A DNA stretch of 35,425 bases from Clostridiales bacterium (lineage in GTDB: Bacteria; Bacillota; Clostridia; Saccharofermentanales; Saccharofermentanaceae): contig JAGCSR010000005.1 of NCBI GenBank assembly GCA_017964005.1, forward strand, positions 1 to 35,425, read 5' to 3'. A program made the translations under genes and the position numbers. The notes under the pieces were generated by a model. It ran no database searches. It had not been told where the DNA came from and saw only the letters and a list, made by a program, of their open reading frames with translations. Numbering within the stretch: position 1 is the first letter of the stretch; the number at the start of each line of letters is the position of its first letter. Shown one piece after another: positions 7,914 to 17,334 of this stretch.

Positions 7914-10594
7914 GCAATGACTTGAGACTTAAGGATGTCCGCTATGAAGAACTGTCTCCGATGATGCAGCTTTATGCTGATCTTAAGAGCAAGATGTCTG
8001 ATACCATTATTTTCTACAGGCTCGGAGACTTCTATGAGATGTTTTTCGATGATGCTATATATGTGGCGCCGAGGCTCGAACTGGCATTGACCCAGAGGGA
8101 CTGCGGATCCAACAAAAGAGCACCGATGTGCGGAGTTCCGCATCATGCATATCTTAATTATGCCAACAAACTTGTTGCCATGGGCGATAAGGTCGCTATA
8201 TGCGAGCAGCTCGAAGATCCCGCTACGGCCAAAGGTCTTGTTAAGCGTGGTATCGTCAAGGTTATGACCCCGGGTACATTAACTGATTCTTCGGGTCTTG
8301 ATGAACATAAGAACAACTATCTCATGAGTGTCATGTCCGTAGGATCCCAGTTCGGAATAGCCGTTGCGGACATATCCACCGGCGAGTTTTCCGCGACACA
8401 GCTTACTTCGTCTGATAACGGCGAACATTTCATGAACCTGGTGTCCCGTTATATGCCTTCGGAGATAATCCATAATGAGGCTTTCGCTGATACTCCGGAA
8501 TATAAGACATTGGTTGCGGCAACAGAGATATCCTTTACTTTAAGAAGCGAGCGGGATTTCTCTTCATCGGACTTCAAGGATTCCAAGATCGTGGTCGTTG
8601 ATGACGTGCATTTCCCGGATCCAGGTCTGATGTTCGATGCCTGCAATGCGCTTATCCTGTATGCAAGACATACCCAGACCTGCGAAGTCGAACATATGAC
8701 TTCTGTCACAGTCTTTAAGATCTCTGATACGATGGAACTTGATAAAGCTACAAGAACAAACCTTGAGATCACATCTACTATCCGCGGAAACACCCGCAAA
8801 GGGTCGCTCCTGTCTGTTATCGACAGGACGAAGACCGCAATGGGATCAAGGCTCCTGCGTAAATGGCTGGAAGAACCGCTGATCAATGTCAAAGCAATTA
8901 ACCGGCGTCTTGATGCCGTTAATGAGATCTACGACAACTATATCTCCAGGATGGAGATCACGGAAGGCCTTACCGGTCTTTACGATATCGAGAGGCTCGC
9001 AGCCAAAGTTTCCCTAGGAACTTCAAACGCCAGAGACCTTATATCCCTCCGTAATTCATTAGGCAAGCTCCCGTTCATCGCAAAGTGTCTTGAGCCATAC
9101 AGCAAAGGTGTTTTCAAGGATATAAAGAACGATCTTGATACTTTGGAAGATATATGTTCGCTGCTCGAAAAGTCTATAGCAGATGATCCTCCGATAACCG
9201 TAACGGACGGAGACATTATCCGTCCCGGGTATTCGAAGGAAAGGGACGAACTTTATGATATTGCCACCAATGCCAAAGGCTTTATCATGCAGAAGGAAGC
9301 TGGCGAACGTGAACGCACAGGCATAAAGACTCTTAAGATCGGATATAACAAGGTTTTCGGTTATTATATCGAGATCCCCAGATCTCAGTCCGATAATGTA
9401 CCTGAAGAATATATCCGCAAGCAGACCCTTGCCAATAATGAGCGTTACATAACTCCTGACATCAAGGAACTCGAAGATAAGATCGTCGGGGCATCTGCCA
9501 AGAGGATAGCTTTGGAGTACGAACTGTTCTGCGATATCAGGAATACGGTTAAAGCTGCATCTGACAGGCTCTTTGCTACAGCAAAGGCTGTTGCTCTTCT
9601 GGATGTTATATCATCCCTTGCAAATCTTGCATCTTCAGAGAATTATGTTAGGCCTGTAGTTGACGATTCCGAAGATATAGTGATCGAAGAAGGAAGGCAT
9701 CCTGTTGTAGAGAAGATGATAAAGGATGCTTCCGGATTTGTTCCGAACGACACATTGATAGATGAAGAGAAGAGGCTTTGTATCCTTACAGGTCCCAATA
9801 TGTCCGGTAAATCCACATATATGAGACAGATCGCACTTATTGTGCTTCTTGCTCAGATCGGTTCATTCGTTCCCGCAAAGTCTGCAAGGATAGGTCTTGT
9901 CGATCATATTTTTACCAGGATCGGGGCTTCAGATGATATCTCTGTCGGCCAATCGACGTTCATGGTCGAGATGAGTGAAGTGTCCTATATCCTTAAGAAT
10001 GCTACCCGAAGGAGCCTGCTGCTCTTAGACGAGGTCGGAAGAGGGACATCGACATACGACGGCCTGTCTATCGCATGGGCTGTCACGGAATATATTATCG
10101 ATCCCAATATTCTTTATGCGAGAACTGTTTTCGCGACTCATTACCATGAACTTAATCAGCTGTCTCTGATGCACAGAGGCATATTCAATTGTCATGTTGA
10201 AGTTGCCGAGGATAACGATTCGGTTGTGTTCCTCCATAAGATACTTGACGGCGGTACATCCGACAGTTACGGTATCGAAGTCGCAAAACTTGCCGGGATC
10301 CCTGAAGGCGTCCTGGAGAGGAGCCGTGCGATACTGTCAGAACTCGAGAGGATAGGAGACTTCAAGGTCCTTCGCGGTCACAAACAGGACTCCGAAGGCA
10401 ATAACGAACTGGTGGATTCCATAATGCCGGGACAGGATTCGTTCTTCAATCCCGAGAATGTCGTTTACCGCAAGGAAGACAAGATCCGTCAGACAATCAA
10501 GTCGATAGATATATCCAAGCTTACGCCTATTGAAGCGATCAATATCCTGTACGATCTGTCTCAGCAGATAACAGAGGAGGATACTCAGGAATGA
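7910..10594 (+). CDS. mutS: DNA mismatch repair protein MutS
   Basis: 894 residues, the usual length for MutS1. It recognises mismatches and, with MutL, starts repair. The N-terminal mismatch-binding Phe-X-Glu is F41-Y42-E43 in GDFYEMFFDD. The ABC-type ATPase has a Walker A GPNMSGKST at about 628-636, Walker B LLLDEVGRGTST with D707-E708, and ATHYHEL following. The overlaps with miaB upstream and mutL downstream are both ATGA, implying translational coupling of the operon. Confidence 0.97.
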   Translation: MSNDLRLKDVRYEELSPMMQLYADLKSKMSDTIIFYRLGDFYEMFFDDAIYVAPRLELALTQRDCGSNKRAPMCGVPHHAYLNYANKLVAMGDKVAICEQLEDPATAKGLVKRGIVKVMTPGTLTDSSGLDEHKNNYLMSVMSVGSQFGIAVADISTGEFSATQLTSSDNGEHFMNLVSRYMPSEIIHNEAFADTPEYKTLVAATEISFTLRSERDFSSSDFKDSKIVVVDDVHFPDPGLMFDACNALILYARHTQTCEVEHMTSVTVFKISDTMELDKATRTNLEITSTIRGNTRKGSLLSVIDRTKTAMGSRLLRKWLEEPLINVKAINRRLDAVNEIYDNYISRMEITEGLTGLYDIERLAAKVSLGTSNARDLISLRNSLGKLPFIAKCLEPYSKGVFKDIKNDLDTLEDICSLLEKSIADDPPITVTDGDIIRPGYSKERDELYDIATNAKGFIMQKEAGERERTGIKTLKIGYNKVFGYYIEIPRSQSDNVPEEYIRKQTLANNERYITPDIKELEDKIVGASAKRIALEYELFCDIRNTVKAASDRLFATAKAVALLDVISSLANLASSENYVRPVVDDSEDIVIEEGRHPVVEKMIKDASGFVPNDTLIDEEKRLCILTGPNMSGKSTYMRQIALIVLLAQIGSFVPAKSARIGLVDHIFTRIGASDDISVGQSTFMVEMSEVSYILKNATRRSLLLLDEVGRGTSTYDGLSIAWAVTEYIIDPNILYARTVFATHYHELNQLSLMHRGIFNCHVEVAEDNDSVVFLHKILDGGTSDSYGIEVAKLAGIPEGVLERSRAILSELERIGDFKVLRGHKQDSEGNNELVDSIMPGQDSFFNPENVVYRKEDKIRQTIKSIDISKLTPIEAINILYDLSQQITEEDTQE

Positions 10595-12492
10595 GCATCA
10601 TCAAGATACTTGACCGGGAGACCGCCAATGCCATCAAAGCCGGAGAAGTAATAGAACGTCCGGTATCGGTTGTCAAGGAACTGTTCGATAACAGCGCCGA
10701 TGCAGGCGCAGATAAGATCAGGATCGAGATATCCGGGGGCGGAATAGAACTTATAAGGGTTACGGACAACGGGTGCGGAATGTCTGCGGATGATGCCAAG
10801 CTTTCATTTGCACTCCATGCTACATCCAAACTTACGACATATGAGGATATATTCAGCCTGTCGACCCAGGGGTTTAGAGGAGAGGCTCTGGCTTCCATTG
10901 CGGCCTGCTCCGGCAAGGTTACCATGATCACTTCTGTTGCAGGAGCAGATTCCGGAACTAAGATCGTGTATGAAGAAGGGCAGTTCGTATCCGAAAGCCC
11001 TGCTGCCTGCGACTCAGGCACCGTTGTGGAGATACGCGAACTCTTCAGGAATGTTCCGGCCCGATATAAATTCCTTAAGAAGGATTCAACTGAAGGCATG
11101 TATATAGCATCGGTTGTTGAGAAACTTGCGGTTGCCAATCCTCATATATCCGTAAAACTCATAAAGGACGGCAAGACTGTACTGGAGACCCCGGGAACAG
11201 GATCGGTCAGGGATTCTGTTTATTCCGTATACGGCGCTGAATTCACCAACGCGCTGCTTGATGTGAACGGAGAGTCCGAAGGATATAAGATAACAGGATT
11301 CTGCGGCAAGCCTTCGTATGTCAAGAACAACCGCAAGATGCAGTTCGTATATGTAAACGACCGTCCGGTCAAGAGTTCCTGCGTTGTAGCAGCCATTGAT
11401 GAAGCCTACAGGAACTTTGTCATGAAGAATAAGTATCCGGTGTGCGTTCTGATGATCTATTGCAATAACGGTCTCGTTGATGTTAATGTTCATCCGCAGA
11501 AAGCGGAAGTAAAGTTTGCCAATGACTCTGATGTGTTCAGGCTTGTATATCATGCCGTAAGGGATGCCATTACAAGTTCCGGAACAGGCGGCGTTGACTT
11601 TTTCGGTACAGAAGAAGATATTCCTTCTGTACCTAAAGCTCCGACTCAGATATCTATGCCCGTCGGTCGTATATCCCGTCAGCAGGATGCTGCGCCTTCT
11701 CCTTCACATAAGCTGGCACCGGCTCCCGAAAAGAAGCCTGATAAAGAAGATATCAAAAGATCCGCGGAACTCCTGGAGATATTGTCGGGATTCAAGCCGT
11801 CTTTCGACACTGAGGCTCCTTCGGAAGGGCTCGCCGTCGAACTTCCGGAAGAAGACGTTCAGATCCCGAAGCCTCAGTATAATGCAAAGCCTTCATCTGA
11901 AATCGAAGAACTTGCGGATTCGGAATATGTCGGAATACTGTTCTTGACTTATATAATCATGCAGAATGAAGAGAATGTCTTTTTCGTGGATCAGCATGCA
12001 GCACATGAGCGGGTGATGTACGAGAAATATATGGCAAAGTTTTCTAAGAAAGACGTTAAGGTCGAATCCGAGATGCTGCTGGTTCCGCAGATAATCAAGG
12101 TGTCAGCGTCGGATTATATGTTTATCTCGGATAATCTTGACAGGTTCTCTGATGCCGGATTCGATATCGAGATGATGGACGACAGGCAGATAGCGCTCCG
12201 TGCAGTTCCGATGAAAGGACGCAAGAGCAATATCGAGGGGATGTTCAGCGATATCCTTGCCGATATGAGACGTGAACTTCCTGCTCCGGGGGATATTTGG
12301 TACAGCCTTATACAGACTACTGCCTGCAAAGCGGCTATCAGGGCAGGAGACGTTATCACAAGGGAAGAAGCTTTAAGCCTGATCGACAGTCTTCTCCCGT
12401 TGAACGACCCTTATCACTGCGCTCACGGAAGGCCTACTTTCTTCAAAATCTCAAAGACTGATTTTGAGAAGAACTTCAGAAGGATCGTGTGA
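10591..12492 (+). CDS. mutL: DNA mismatch repair protein MutL (endonuclease type)
   Basis: 633 residues. The GHKL ATPase half has KELFDNSADAGA (E30, N34), DNGCGM and RGEALASI. A Pro/Ser/acidic linker at about 345-440 separates it from the dimerisation domain. That domain contains DQHAAHERVMYE (D467 to E478), the DQHA(X)2E(X)4E metal site, followed by ACKAAIRAGD and CAHGRP (C610). These are the signatures of MutL proteins that nick DNA themselves, expected in bacteria lacking MutH. The start overlaps the mutS stop by 4 bp. Confidence 0.97.
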   Translation: MSIIKILDRETANAIKAGEVIERPVSVVKELFDNSADAGADKIRIEISGGGIELIRVTDNGCGMSADDAKLSFALHATSKLTTYEDIFSLSTQGFRGEALASIAACSGKVTMITSVAGADSGTKIVYEEGQFVSESPAACDSGTVVEIRELFRNVPARYKFLKKDSTEGMYIASVVEKLAVANPHISVKLIKDGKTVLETPGTGSVRDSVYSVYGAEFTNALLDVNGESEGYKITGFCGKPSYVKNNRKMQFVYVNDRPVKSSCVVAAIDEAYRNFVMKNKYPVCVLMIYCNNGLVDVNVHPQKAEVKFANDSDVFRLVYHAVRDAITSSGTGGVDFFGTEEDIPSVPKAPTQISMPVGRISRQQDAAPSPSHKLAPAPEKKPDKEDIKRSAELLEILSGFKPSFDTEAPSEGLAVELPEEDVQIPKPQYNAKPSSEIEELADSEYVGILFLTYIIMQNEENVFFVDQHAAHERVMYEKYMAKFSKKDVKVESEMLLVPQIIKVSASDYMFISDNLDRFSDAGFDIEMMDDRQIALRAVPMKGRKSNIEGMFSDILADMRRELPAPGDIWYSLIQTTACKAAIRAGDVITREEALSLIDSLLPLNDPYHCAHGRPTFFKISKTDFEKNFRRIV

Positions 12493-13436
12493 TCTTTATG
12501 AAGGATTTGTCAGATTACATCAAAGGATATTCCCATATTCCGATTATTACAGGCCCCACAGCCTCAGGCAAAAGCGGTCTCGCTCTTGAGATTTGCGAAG
12601 TGACAGGCGGTGAACTCATATCCTGTGATTCCATGCAGATCTATAAGACACTGGATATCGGGACAGCCAAGGATTCGGCTGACGAAAGACGAAGAGTCCC
12701 ACATCATATGACGGATATTATCGAACCCGGATGTGATTATTCCGTAAAAGATTACACGGATGATGCACTCCTGGCGATAAGGGATGTATTGGAGCGGGGA
12801 AAGCTTCCTGTCCTTTGCGGGGGGACAGGCCAATATGTGTCTGCTTTGTATTACGGTCTTGAATACGGGGAGACGCTGATACCCGAGGCCGTCATGGACA
12901 GGCTTGATAATGAATTAAAGACTTGCGGAGCCGAGACAATGCACTCAAGGTTGAGTCTTATCGATCCGGAAGCGGCTTCCAAGATCCATCCGAATAATAC
13001 AAGGCGCCTCATAAGAGCTCTTGCCGTATATGAAGCAACAGGGAAGACCTTTACAGAGAAAAATGTTGAATCCAGACGCAAGGGAGCCGAATATCCTTTC
13101 AAAGTATTCTTTATCGATATTGACCGCTCGCTGCTATATGACAGGATCAACAAGAGGGTGGATATAATGTTTGAGCAGGGACTTGAACAGGAAGCAAGGA
13201 TGCTCTATTCATCGATAATCCCCAGAGATTCCACTTGCTTTCAGGCGATAGGTTATAAGGAATTCAAGGATTACTTTGATGATGAATGTTCGATAGAAGA
13301 AGTAGCCGATAAGATAAAGCTCAATTCCAGACACTATGCCAAAAGGCAGATCACCTGGTTCCGCGGGATGGAAGACATTGTCCGTATACCCTTCGGAACA
13401 ACAGCTCAGGATGTTGTAGGTCAGATAAGTATCTGA
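12489..13436 (+). CDS. miaA: tRNA dimethylallyltransferase
   Basis: 315 residues. Transfers dimethylallyl to A37 of tRNAs reading UNN codons, making the substrate for MiaB. The P-loop GPTASGKS is near the N-terminus, followed by SCDSMQIYKTLDIGTAK. The C-terminal YAKRQITWFRG is typical of the family. The GTG at 12489 overlaps the mutL TGA by 4 bp, with AGAAGGA 4 bp upstream. An ATG at 12498 is the alternative and would remove three residues. Last gene of the miaB-mutS-mutL-miaA operon; hfq, which often follows, is absent. Confidence 0.95.
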   Translation: MIFMKDLSDYIKGYSHIPIITGPTASGKSGLALEICEVTGGELISCDSMQIYKTLDIGTAKDSADERRRVPHHMTDIIEPGCDYSVKDYTDDALLAIRDVLERGKLPVLCGGTGQYVSALYYGLEYGETLIPEAVMDRLDNELKTCGAETMHSRLSLIDPEAASKIHPNNTRRLIRALAVYEATGKTFTEKNVESRRKGAEYPFKVFFIDIDRSLLYDRINKRVDIMFEQGLEQEARMLYSSIIPRDSTCFQAIGYKEFKDYFDDECSIEEVADKIKLNSRHYAKRQITWFRGMEDIVRIPFGTTAQDVVGQISI

Positions 13437-13451
13437 CTGCTTACGATAAAA

Positions 13452-13480
13452 GCGGCCTCACATCAGTGAGACCGCCTTTA
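13452..13480 (+). terminator. Intrinsic terminator after miaA
   Basis: GCGGcCTCAC (13452-13461) pairs with GTGAGaCCGC (13466-13475) with one mismatch and an ATCA loop, then TTTATTGTTGTT. It is preceded by AAAA, so it may also terminate lexA on the minus strand. Confidence 0.75.
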
Positions 13481-13503
13481 TTGTTGTTACAAGCAGATTG
13501 ATA

Positions 13504-13642
13504 TTGTATTCAAGGTTTACAGAATATATATTCAATATATCCCGGACAAAGGAGGTGATAAGTTCACGATATGGAATATCTGTGTAACCCCACTACTTTG
13601 CCTAAGATCTTACAGCCTTCTTTGTTAAATGGGATCGGCTGA
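13504..13642 (+). other. Orphan promoter-like and perfect Shine-Dalgarno segment opposite the lexA 3' end
   Basis: TTGTAT at 13504-13509 and TATATT at 13527-13532 are 17 bp apart, with a 12-bp palindrome GAATATATATTC at 13522-13533. AAAGGAGGTGAT at 13548-13559 is fully complementary to a typical 16S rRNA 3' tail. The nearest ATG (13571) opens a 23-codon frame ending at 13642, antisense to lexA, but its spacing from GGAGG is 15 nt. No gene is asserted. Confidence 0.3.
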
Positions 13643-14214
13643 TATTGTTCATTCTCAGGGAAAAGATATGGTTTGCCGTTAAGCTTGCCGAATCTCTTGA
13701 CAGTTGCTTCATCATCGATCAATGCGGCAACGATATCGCCTTCATCACAGGCTTCCTGCTTCCTTACGATGATATAGTCTCCGTCGAGTATATGAGCATT
13801 GATCATACTGTTACCGCGAACCTTCAGCATGAAACAGTCGTTATTGCCGATAATGGATTTATTGACATAGAAACTCTCAGAGTAGTCTTCATGGGCCAAT
13901 ATCGGTTCGCCGGCAGTAATCTTGCCGACACAATAAAGCTTCGCACAATCACCATTGATAGGAGTGATGTCTGCGGGAGCACAGTGTTCCATATTCTTGA
14001 TTATGATCGCTCTTCTCATGCCCGGACGATATTCGATTATACCGGCTTCGTCCAGTTTCTTAAGATATGTATGGACCGAAGAGGTTGACTTAAGACCGAC
14101 ACCGGTGCAGATGTCCCTGACGGAAGGGGAGATGGCATTAGTGCTGATGTACTCCTTTATGTAGGCATACACTCTCTCCAGTGTCCTCTGTGATTTAGTC
14201 TCATTCTGTGCCAT
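13564..14214 (-). CDS. lexA: LexA SOS repressor
   Basis: 216 residues, a self-cleaving repressor of the DNA-damage response. ATG 14214 is chosen because GGAGGTG precedes it by 6 bp; a longer frame to 14301 would run through the promoter. The N-terminal winged helix lies at about 8-65 (SPSVRDICTGVGLKSTSSVH). The RecA-stimulated cleavage site is A101-G102 (KITAGEP). The catalytic dyad is S136 (GNSM) and K173 (ATVKRFG), so it looks fully functional. It is divergent from the unknown gene at 14340 and has SOS-box-like sites at 14226-14239 and 14271-14284, suggesting autoregulation. Confidence 0.96.
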   Translation of the reverse strand: MAQNETKSQRTLERVYAYIKEYISTNAISPSVRDICTGVGLKSTSSVHTYLKKLDEAGIIEYRPGMRRAIIIKNMEHCAPADITPINGDCAKLYCVGKITAGEPILAHEDYSESFYVNKSIIGNNDCFMLKVRGNSMINAHILDGDYIIVRKQEACDEGDIVAALIDDEATVKRFGKLNGKPYLFPENEQYQPIPFNKEGCKILGKVVGLHRYSIS

Positions 14215-14225
14215 ATGAACACCTC

Positions 14226-14239
14226 CGAACATATTTTCT
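14226..14239. promoter_or_regulatory. SOS (LexA) box 1
   Basis: CGAACATATTTTCT matches 12 of 14 positions of the Bacillus-type box CGAACATATGTTCG. It lies just upstream of the lexA ribosome binding site, about where transcription from the lexA promoter would start. Confidence 0.65.
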
Positions 14240-14244
14240 ATTGA

Positions 14245-14273
14245 ATTGTACAACAAATGATCTCGCTTGTCAA
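14245..14273 (-). promoter_or_regulatory. lexA promoter
   Basis: On the minus strand, TTGACA (14268-14273) and TACAAT (14245-14250) are separated by exactly 17 bp: a perfect -35 and a 5/6 -10. The -35 overlaps the second SOS-box-like site. Confidence 0.8.
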
Positions 14274-14284
14274 ACTTATGTTCT
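14271..14284. promoter_or_regulatory. SOS (LexA) box 2
   Basis: CAAACTTATGTTCT matches 11 of 14 positions of CGAACATATGTTCG. Read on the minus strand it is GAAC-N4-GTTT flanked by A and G. It overlaps the lexA -35 and abuts the -35 of the divergent gene, so LexA here could repress both. Confidence 0.5.
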
Positions 14285-14285
14285 T

Positions 14286-14314
14286 TTGAATAAAAGATCA
14301 TCAGATTTTGTAAT
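14286..14314 (+). promoter_or_regulatory. Promoter of the gene divergent from lexA
   Basis: TTGAAT (14286-14291) and TGTAAT (14309-14314) are 17 bp apart, about 25 bp before the ATG at 14340. Confidence 0.55.
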
Positions 14315-14339
14315 GAATTTTAAGACAGGAGGGAATTGC

Positions 14340-14891
14340 ATGAAAAAATATTCCGTTATCAGACCTTTATCGGTCAGCGAGAAAAAAAGAGTTGATCTGA
14401 GGGTTAAGTCTCTGGTAATCAGGCTGAAGCGCATGAGGACAGAGATCGAGATGCAGGGAGATGTTAAAGACCTTATCGAACGGTCGGGATTCGGATCTGA
14501 CAGATACCTTTATGATGTCTATTCTAAGACATATGCTCCGGTCAAAGTGTCCGACACCGTTTACAAAGGCCGGGGAGAATGTGATATGACATCTATCTTT
14601 CTCGAATACAGCGCGGGCTTTGACGACTTTCTGAGTGACATCAACAAAGAATATGACCGTCTTATCAGATCGTCTTCGGCGGCAGTCTCGTTATATTCGA
14701 ATATAATCTCTCTGCCCAACACATATGCAAAAGTATTGCTTCTTACTTTTTATTATGAAGCGCCTGTGGATTCTATCCTGCAGCTGCTGTTTATATCCAG
14801 GTCGTCTTATTACAGATATAAGAATGAAGCGATAACTTTGCTTGCATATAAAGAACTCGGGATCAAATATAAAGAGATCGATGTGAGATGA
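14340..14891 (+). CDS. Uncharacterised protein with C-terminal sigma-region-4/ArpU-like helix-turn-helix
   Basis: 183 residues, starting at ATG 14340 behind a strong AGGAGGG; the frame extends upstream but crosses the promoters. The N-terminal third is strongly basic and helical-looking (residues 14-35). The C-terminal part at about 125-172 (LPNTYAKVLLLTFYYE, then SILQLLFISRSSYYRYKNEA) resembles the recognition half of sigma-70 region 4 and of phage ArpU/RinA-type activators, where ISRSTYYR-like motifs occur. It is probably a DNA-binding regulator; the resemblance is by eye. It is divergent from lexA with SOS-box-like sites between the two. I do not recognise a named family. Confidence 0.8.
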   Translation: MKKYSVIRPLSVSEKKRVDLRVKSLVIRLKRMRTEIEMQGDVKDLIERSGFGSDRYLYDVYSKTYAPVKVSDTVYKGRGECDMTSIFLEYSAGFDDFLSDINKEYDRLIRSSSAAVSLYSNIISLPNTYAKVLLLTFYYEAPVDSILQLLFISRSSYYRYKNEAITLLAYKELGIKYKEIDVR

Positions 14892-14985
14892 TCTTATGTT
14901 TCCGGTAAGTTTGGCGCGGGGTCATTGAGTGACTGATGTTCGGGGTTATATGGCGCAGACACTGCCAATGCAAGGCAGGAGATAA

Positions 14986-15013
14986 GGGGCTGTCAACATA
15001 TGGGGACAGCCTC
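14986..15013 (+). terminator. Hairpin after the lexA-divergent gene
   Basis: GGGGCTGTC (14986-14994) pairs with GACAGCCTC (15005-15013) with one G-T pair around a 10-nt loop. No T-tract follows, so termination is uncertain. The same arms recur at 17281-17307. Confidence 0.4.
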
Positions 15014-15069
15014 TGAATCCGAAAAGCATTAAATCCCCGCAATAGTTCATAATTTCCTTACTTTTATTG

Positions 15070-15075
15070 TATAAT
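15070..15075 (+). promoter_or_regulatory. -10 box immediately before the 15084 gene (possible leaderless promoter)
   Basis: TATAAT is followed by GCATTAAT and then ATG, an 8-bp gap identical in length and nearly in sequence to that before the carboxypeptidase gene. No SD lies between. The -35 is weak (TTCATA at 15046-15051, 18 bp). Confidence 0.5.
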
Positions 15076-15083
15076 GCATTAAT

Positions 15084-15563
15084 ATGAAGGTTAAGACAGT
15101 CAACAGGGAAGACAGTAACAACGCAACCGGCATCATTGATGATATCGGCATCTTTTTCTCGGCTTCGGCCAGAGCTACATCCAGATATCTTAAGAATGTC
15201 CCTTCAAAAGTGAAGAATTTCTTTGTACGCAAGATAAACGAGCGCAGGAACAGGCCGCCCCGCAAGGATATCAGCAAAGTATATGTTCTCGTAGGATACA
15301 CCACGCGTAAGCTCGTGGATGATAAGTTCAATGCCGAGCGCCACATGATCATCCTAAGAAGAGGACTTCTTATCATTATCTTTGTCCTTCTGATGTTTAT
15401 CACGCTCAGTCGTGTTCTCAATGTAGTCAAGTTTGATGACATGAAGCAGATATTCGGAATATCCGGGTGGAGCGAAGTGGTCAACAACGACCCGTTCAAT
15501 ACCAGGACTACAGCCAATACAGTGCCTGTTGAGACCTCCGAGACCTCCGCTTCCGGTATGTAG
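15084..15563 (+). CDS. Uncharacterised single-pass membrane protein
   Basis: 159 residues. An acidic start is followed by a basic, presumably cytoplasmic region (about 36-90, with RKINERRNRPPRKD). One transmembrane segment lies at about 94-109 (GLLIIIFVLLMFITL). The C-terminal 50 residues end in a Thr/Ser-rich stretch (TRTTANTVPVETSETSASGM). Positive residues before the helix suggest the N-terminus is inside and the Thr-rich tail outside, the topology of the larger protein at 19859. It stands alone between two promoters or leaders. No family recognised. The start lacks an SD. Confidence 0.75.
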   Translation: MKVKTVNREDSNNATGIIDDIGIFFSASARATSRYLKNVPSKVKNFFVRKINERRNRPPRKDISKVYVLVGYTTRKLVDDKFNAERHMIILRRGLLIIIFVLLMFITLSRVLNVVKFDDMKQIFGISGWSEVVNNDPFNTRTTANTVPVETSETSASGM

Positions 15564-15610
15564 AGTCAAAAAACAATACTATTTTTTTACAGATTTGAAA
15601 GATTTGCTTC

Positions 15611-15628
15611 TCGAAAATTCATTTTCGA
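15611..15628. repeat. Inverted repeat upstream of gdhA
   Basis: TCGAAAAT (15611-15618) and ATTTTCGA (15621-15628) form a perfect 8-bp inverted repeat around TC. It follows the T-rich stretch after the 15084 gene and lies about 10 bp before the gdhA promoter candidate. It could be an operator or a weak terminator. Confidence 0.5.
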
Positions 15629-15637
15629 AATATCCTG

Positions 15638-15665
15638 TTGCACATAGAAAATAATTTGGTATATT
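15638..15665 (+). promoter_or_regulatory. Candidate gdhA promoter
   Basis: TTGCAC (15638-15643) and TATATT (15660-15665) are 16 bp apart. It predicts a leader of roughly 115 nt before gdhA. The -35 is poor, so other -10 boxes in this AT-rich stretch are possible. Confidence 0.35.
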
Positions 15666-15706
15666 TATATACGTAAATTAAGGGACTGCGTGTTTTTTGC
15701 AGCTTT

Positions 15707-15748
15707 CCGCAAAATGCAAGATTGACATCTGCGACTTGCAAAAAGCGG
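15707..15748 (+). promoter_or_regulatory. Symmetric hairpin in the gdhA leader
   Basis: CCGC (15707-15710), AAAA, TGCAAG (15715-15720), a 14-nt loop (15721-15734), CTTGCA (15735-15740), AAAA, GCGG (15745-15748). Both stems pair perfectly and the internal loop is AAAA facing AAAA. No T-tract follows, so this is more likely a leader element (stability or regulation) than a terminator. Confidence 0.5.
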
Positions 15749-15777
15749 CAAAACAGAGTCTCAAATAACAAATATGA

Positions 15778-17154
<1,377 letters not shown>

Positions 17155-17193
17155 TCTTAAGCAATTTAATATCAACGCCTTTGATATCGACGA

Positions 17194-17225
17194 GGCCGCT
17201 CCGATCCGGGGCGGCCTTGTTGGTT
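17194..17225 (+). terminator. Intrinsic terminator after gdhA
   Basis: GGCCGCTCC (17194-17202) pairs with GGGGCGGCC (17208-17216) around GATCC, followed by TTGTTGGTTT. Confidence 0.75.
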
Positions 17226-17280
17226 TGTAATGTTGTACTCACTGTTTTATGGGCGTTTAAGTATTGAAGTACAAATAATA

Positions 17281-17307
17281 GAGGCTGTCTTGTTTGAAGA
17301 CAGCCTC
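17281..17307 (-). terminator. Terminator of the DUF3048 lipoprotein gene
   Basis: GAGGCTGTC (17281-17289) and GACAGCCTC (17299-17307) form a perfect 9-bp stem with a 9-nt loop. On the minus strand it is followed by TATTATTTG. It lies 28 bp after the lipoprotein stop codon. Confidence 0.65.
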
Positions 17308-17334
17308 CAATGATTAAGTTAAACCTGTATCAGA

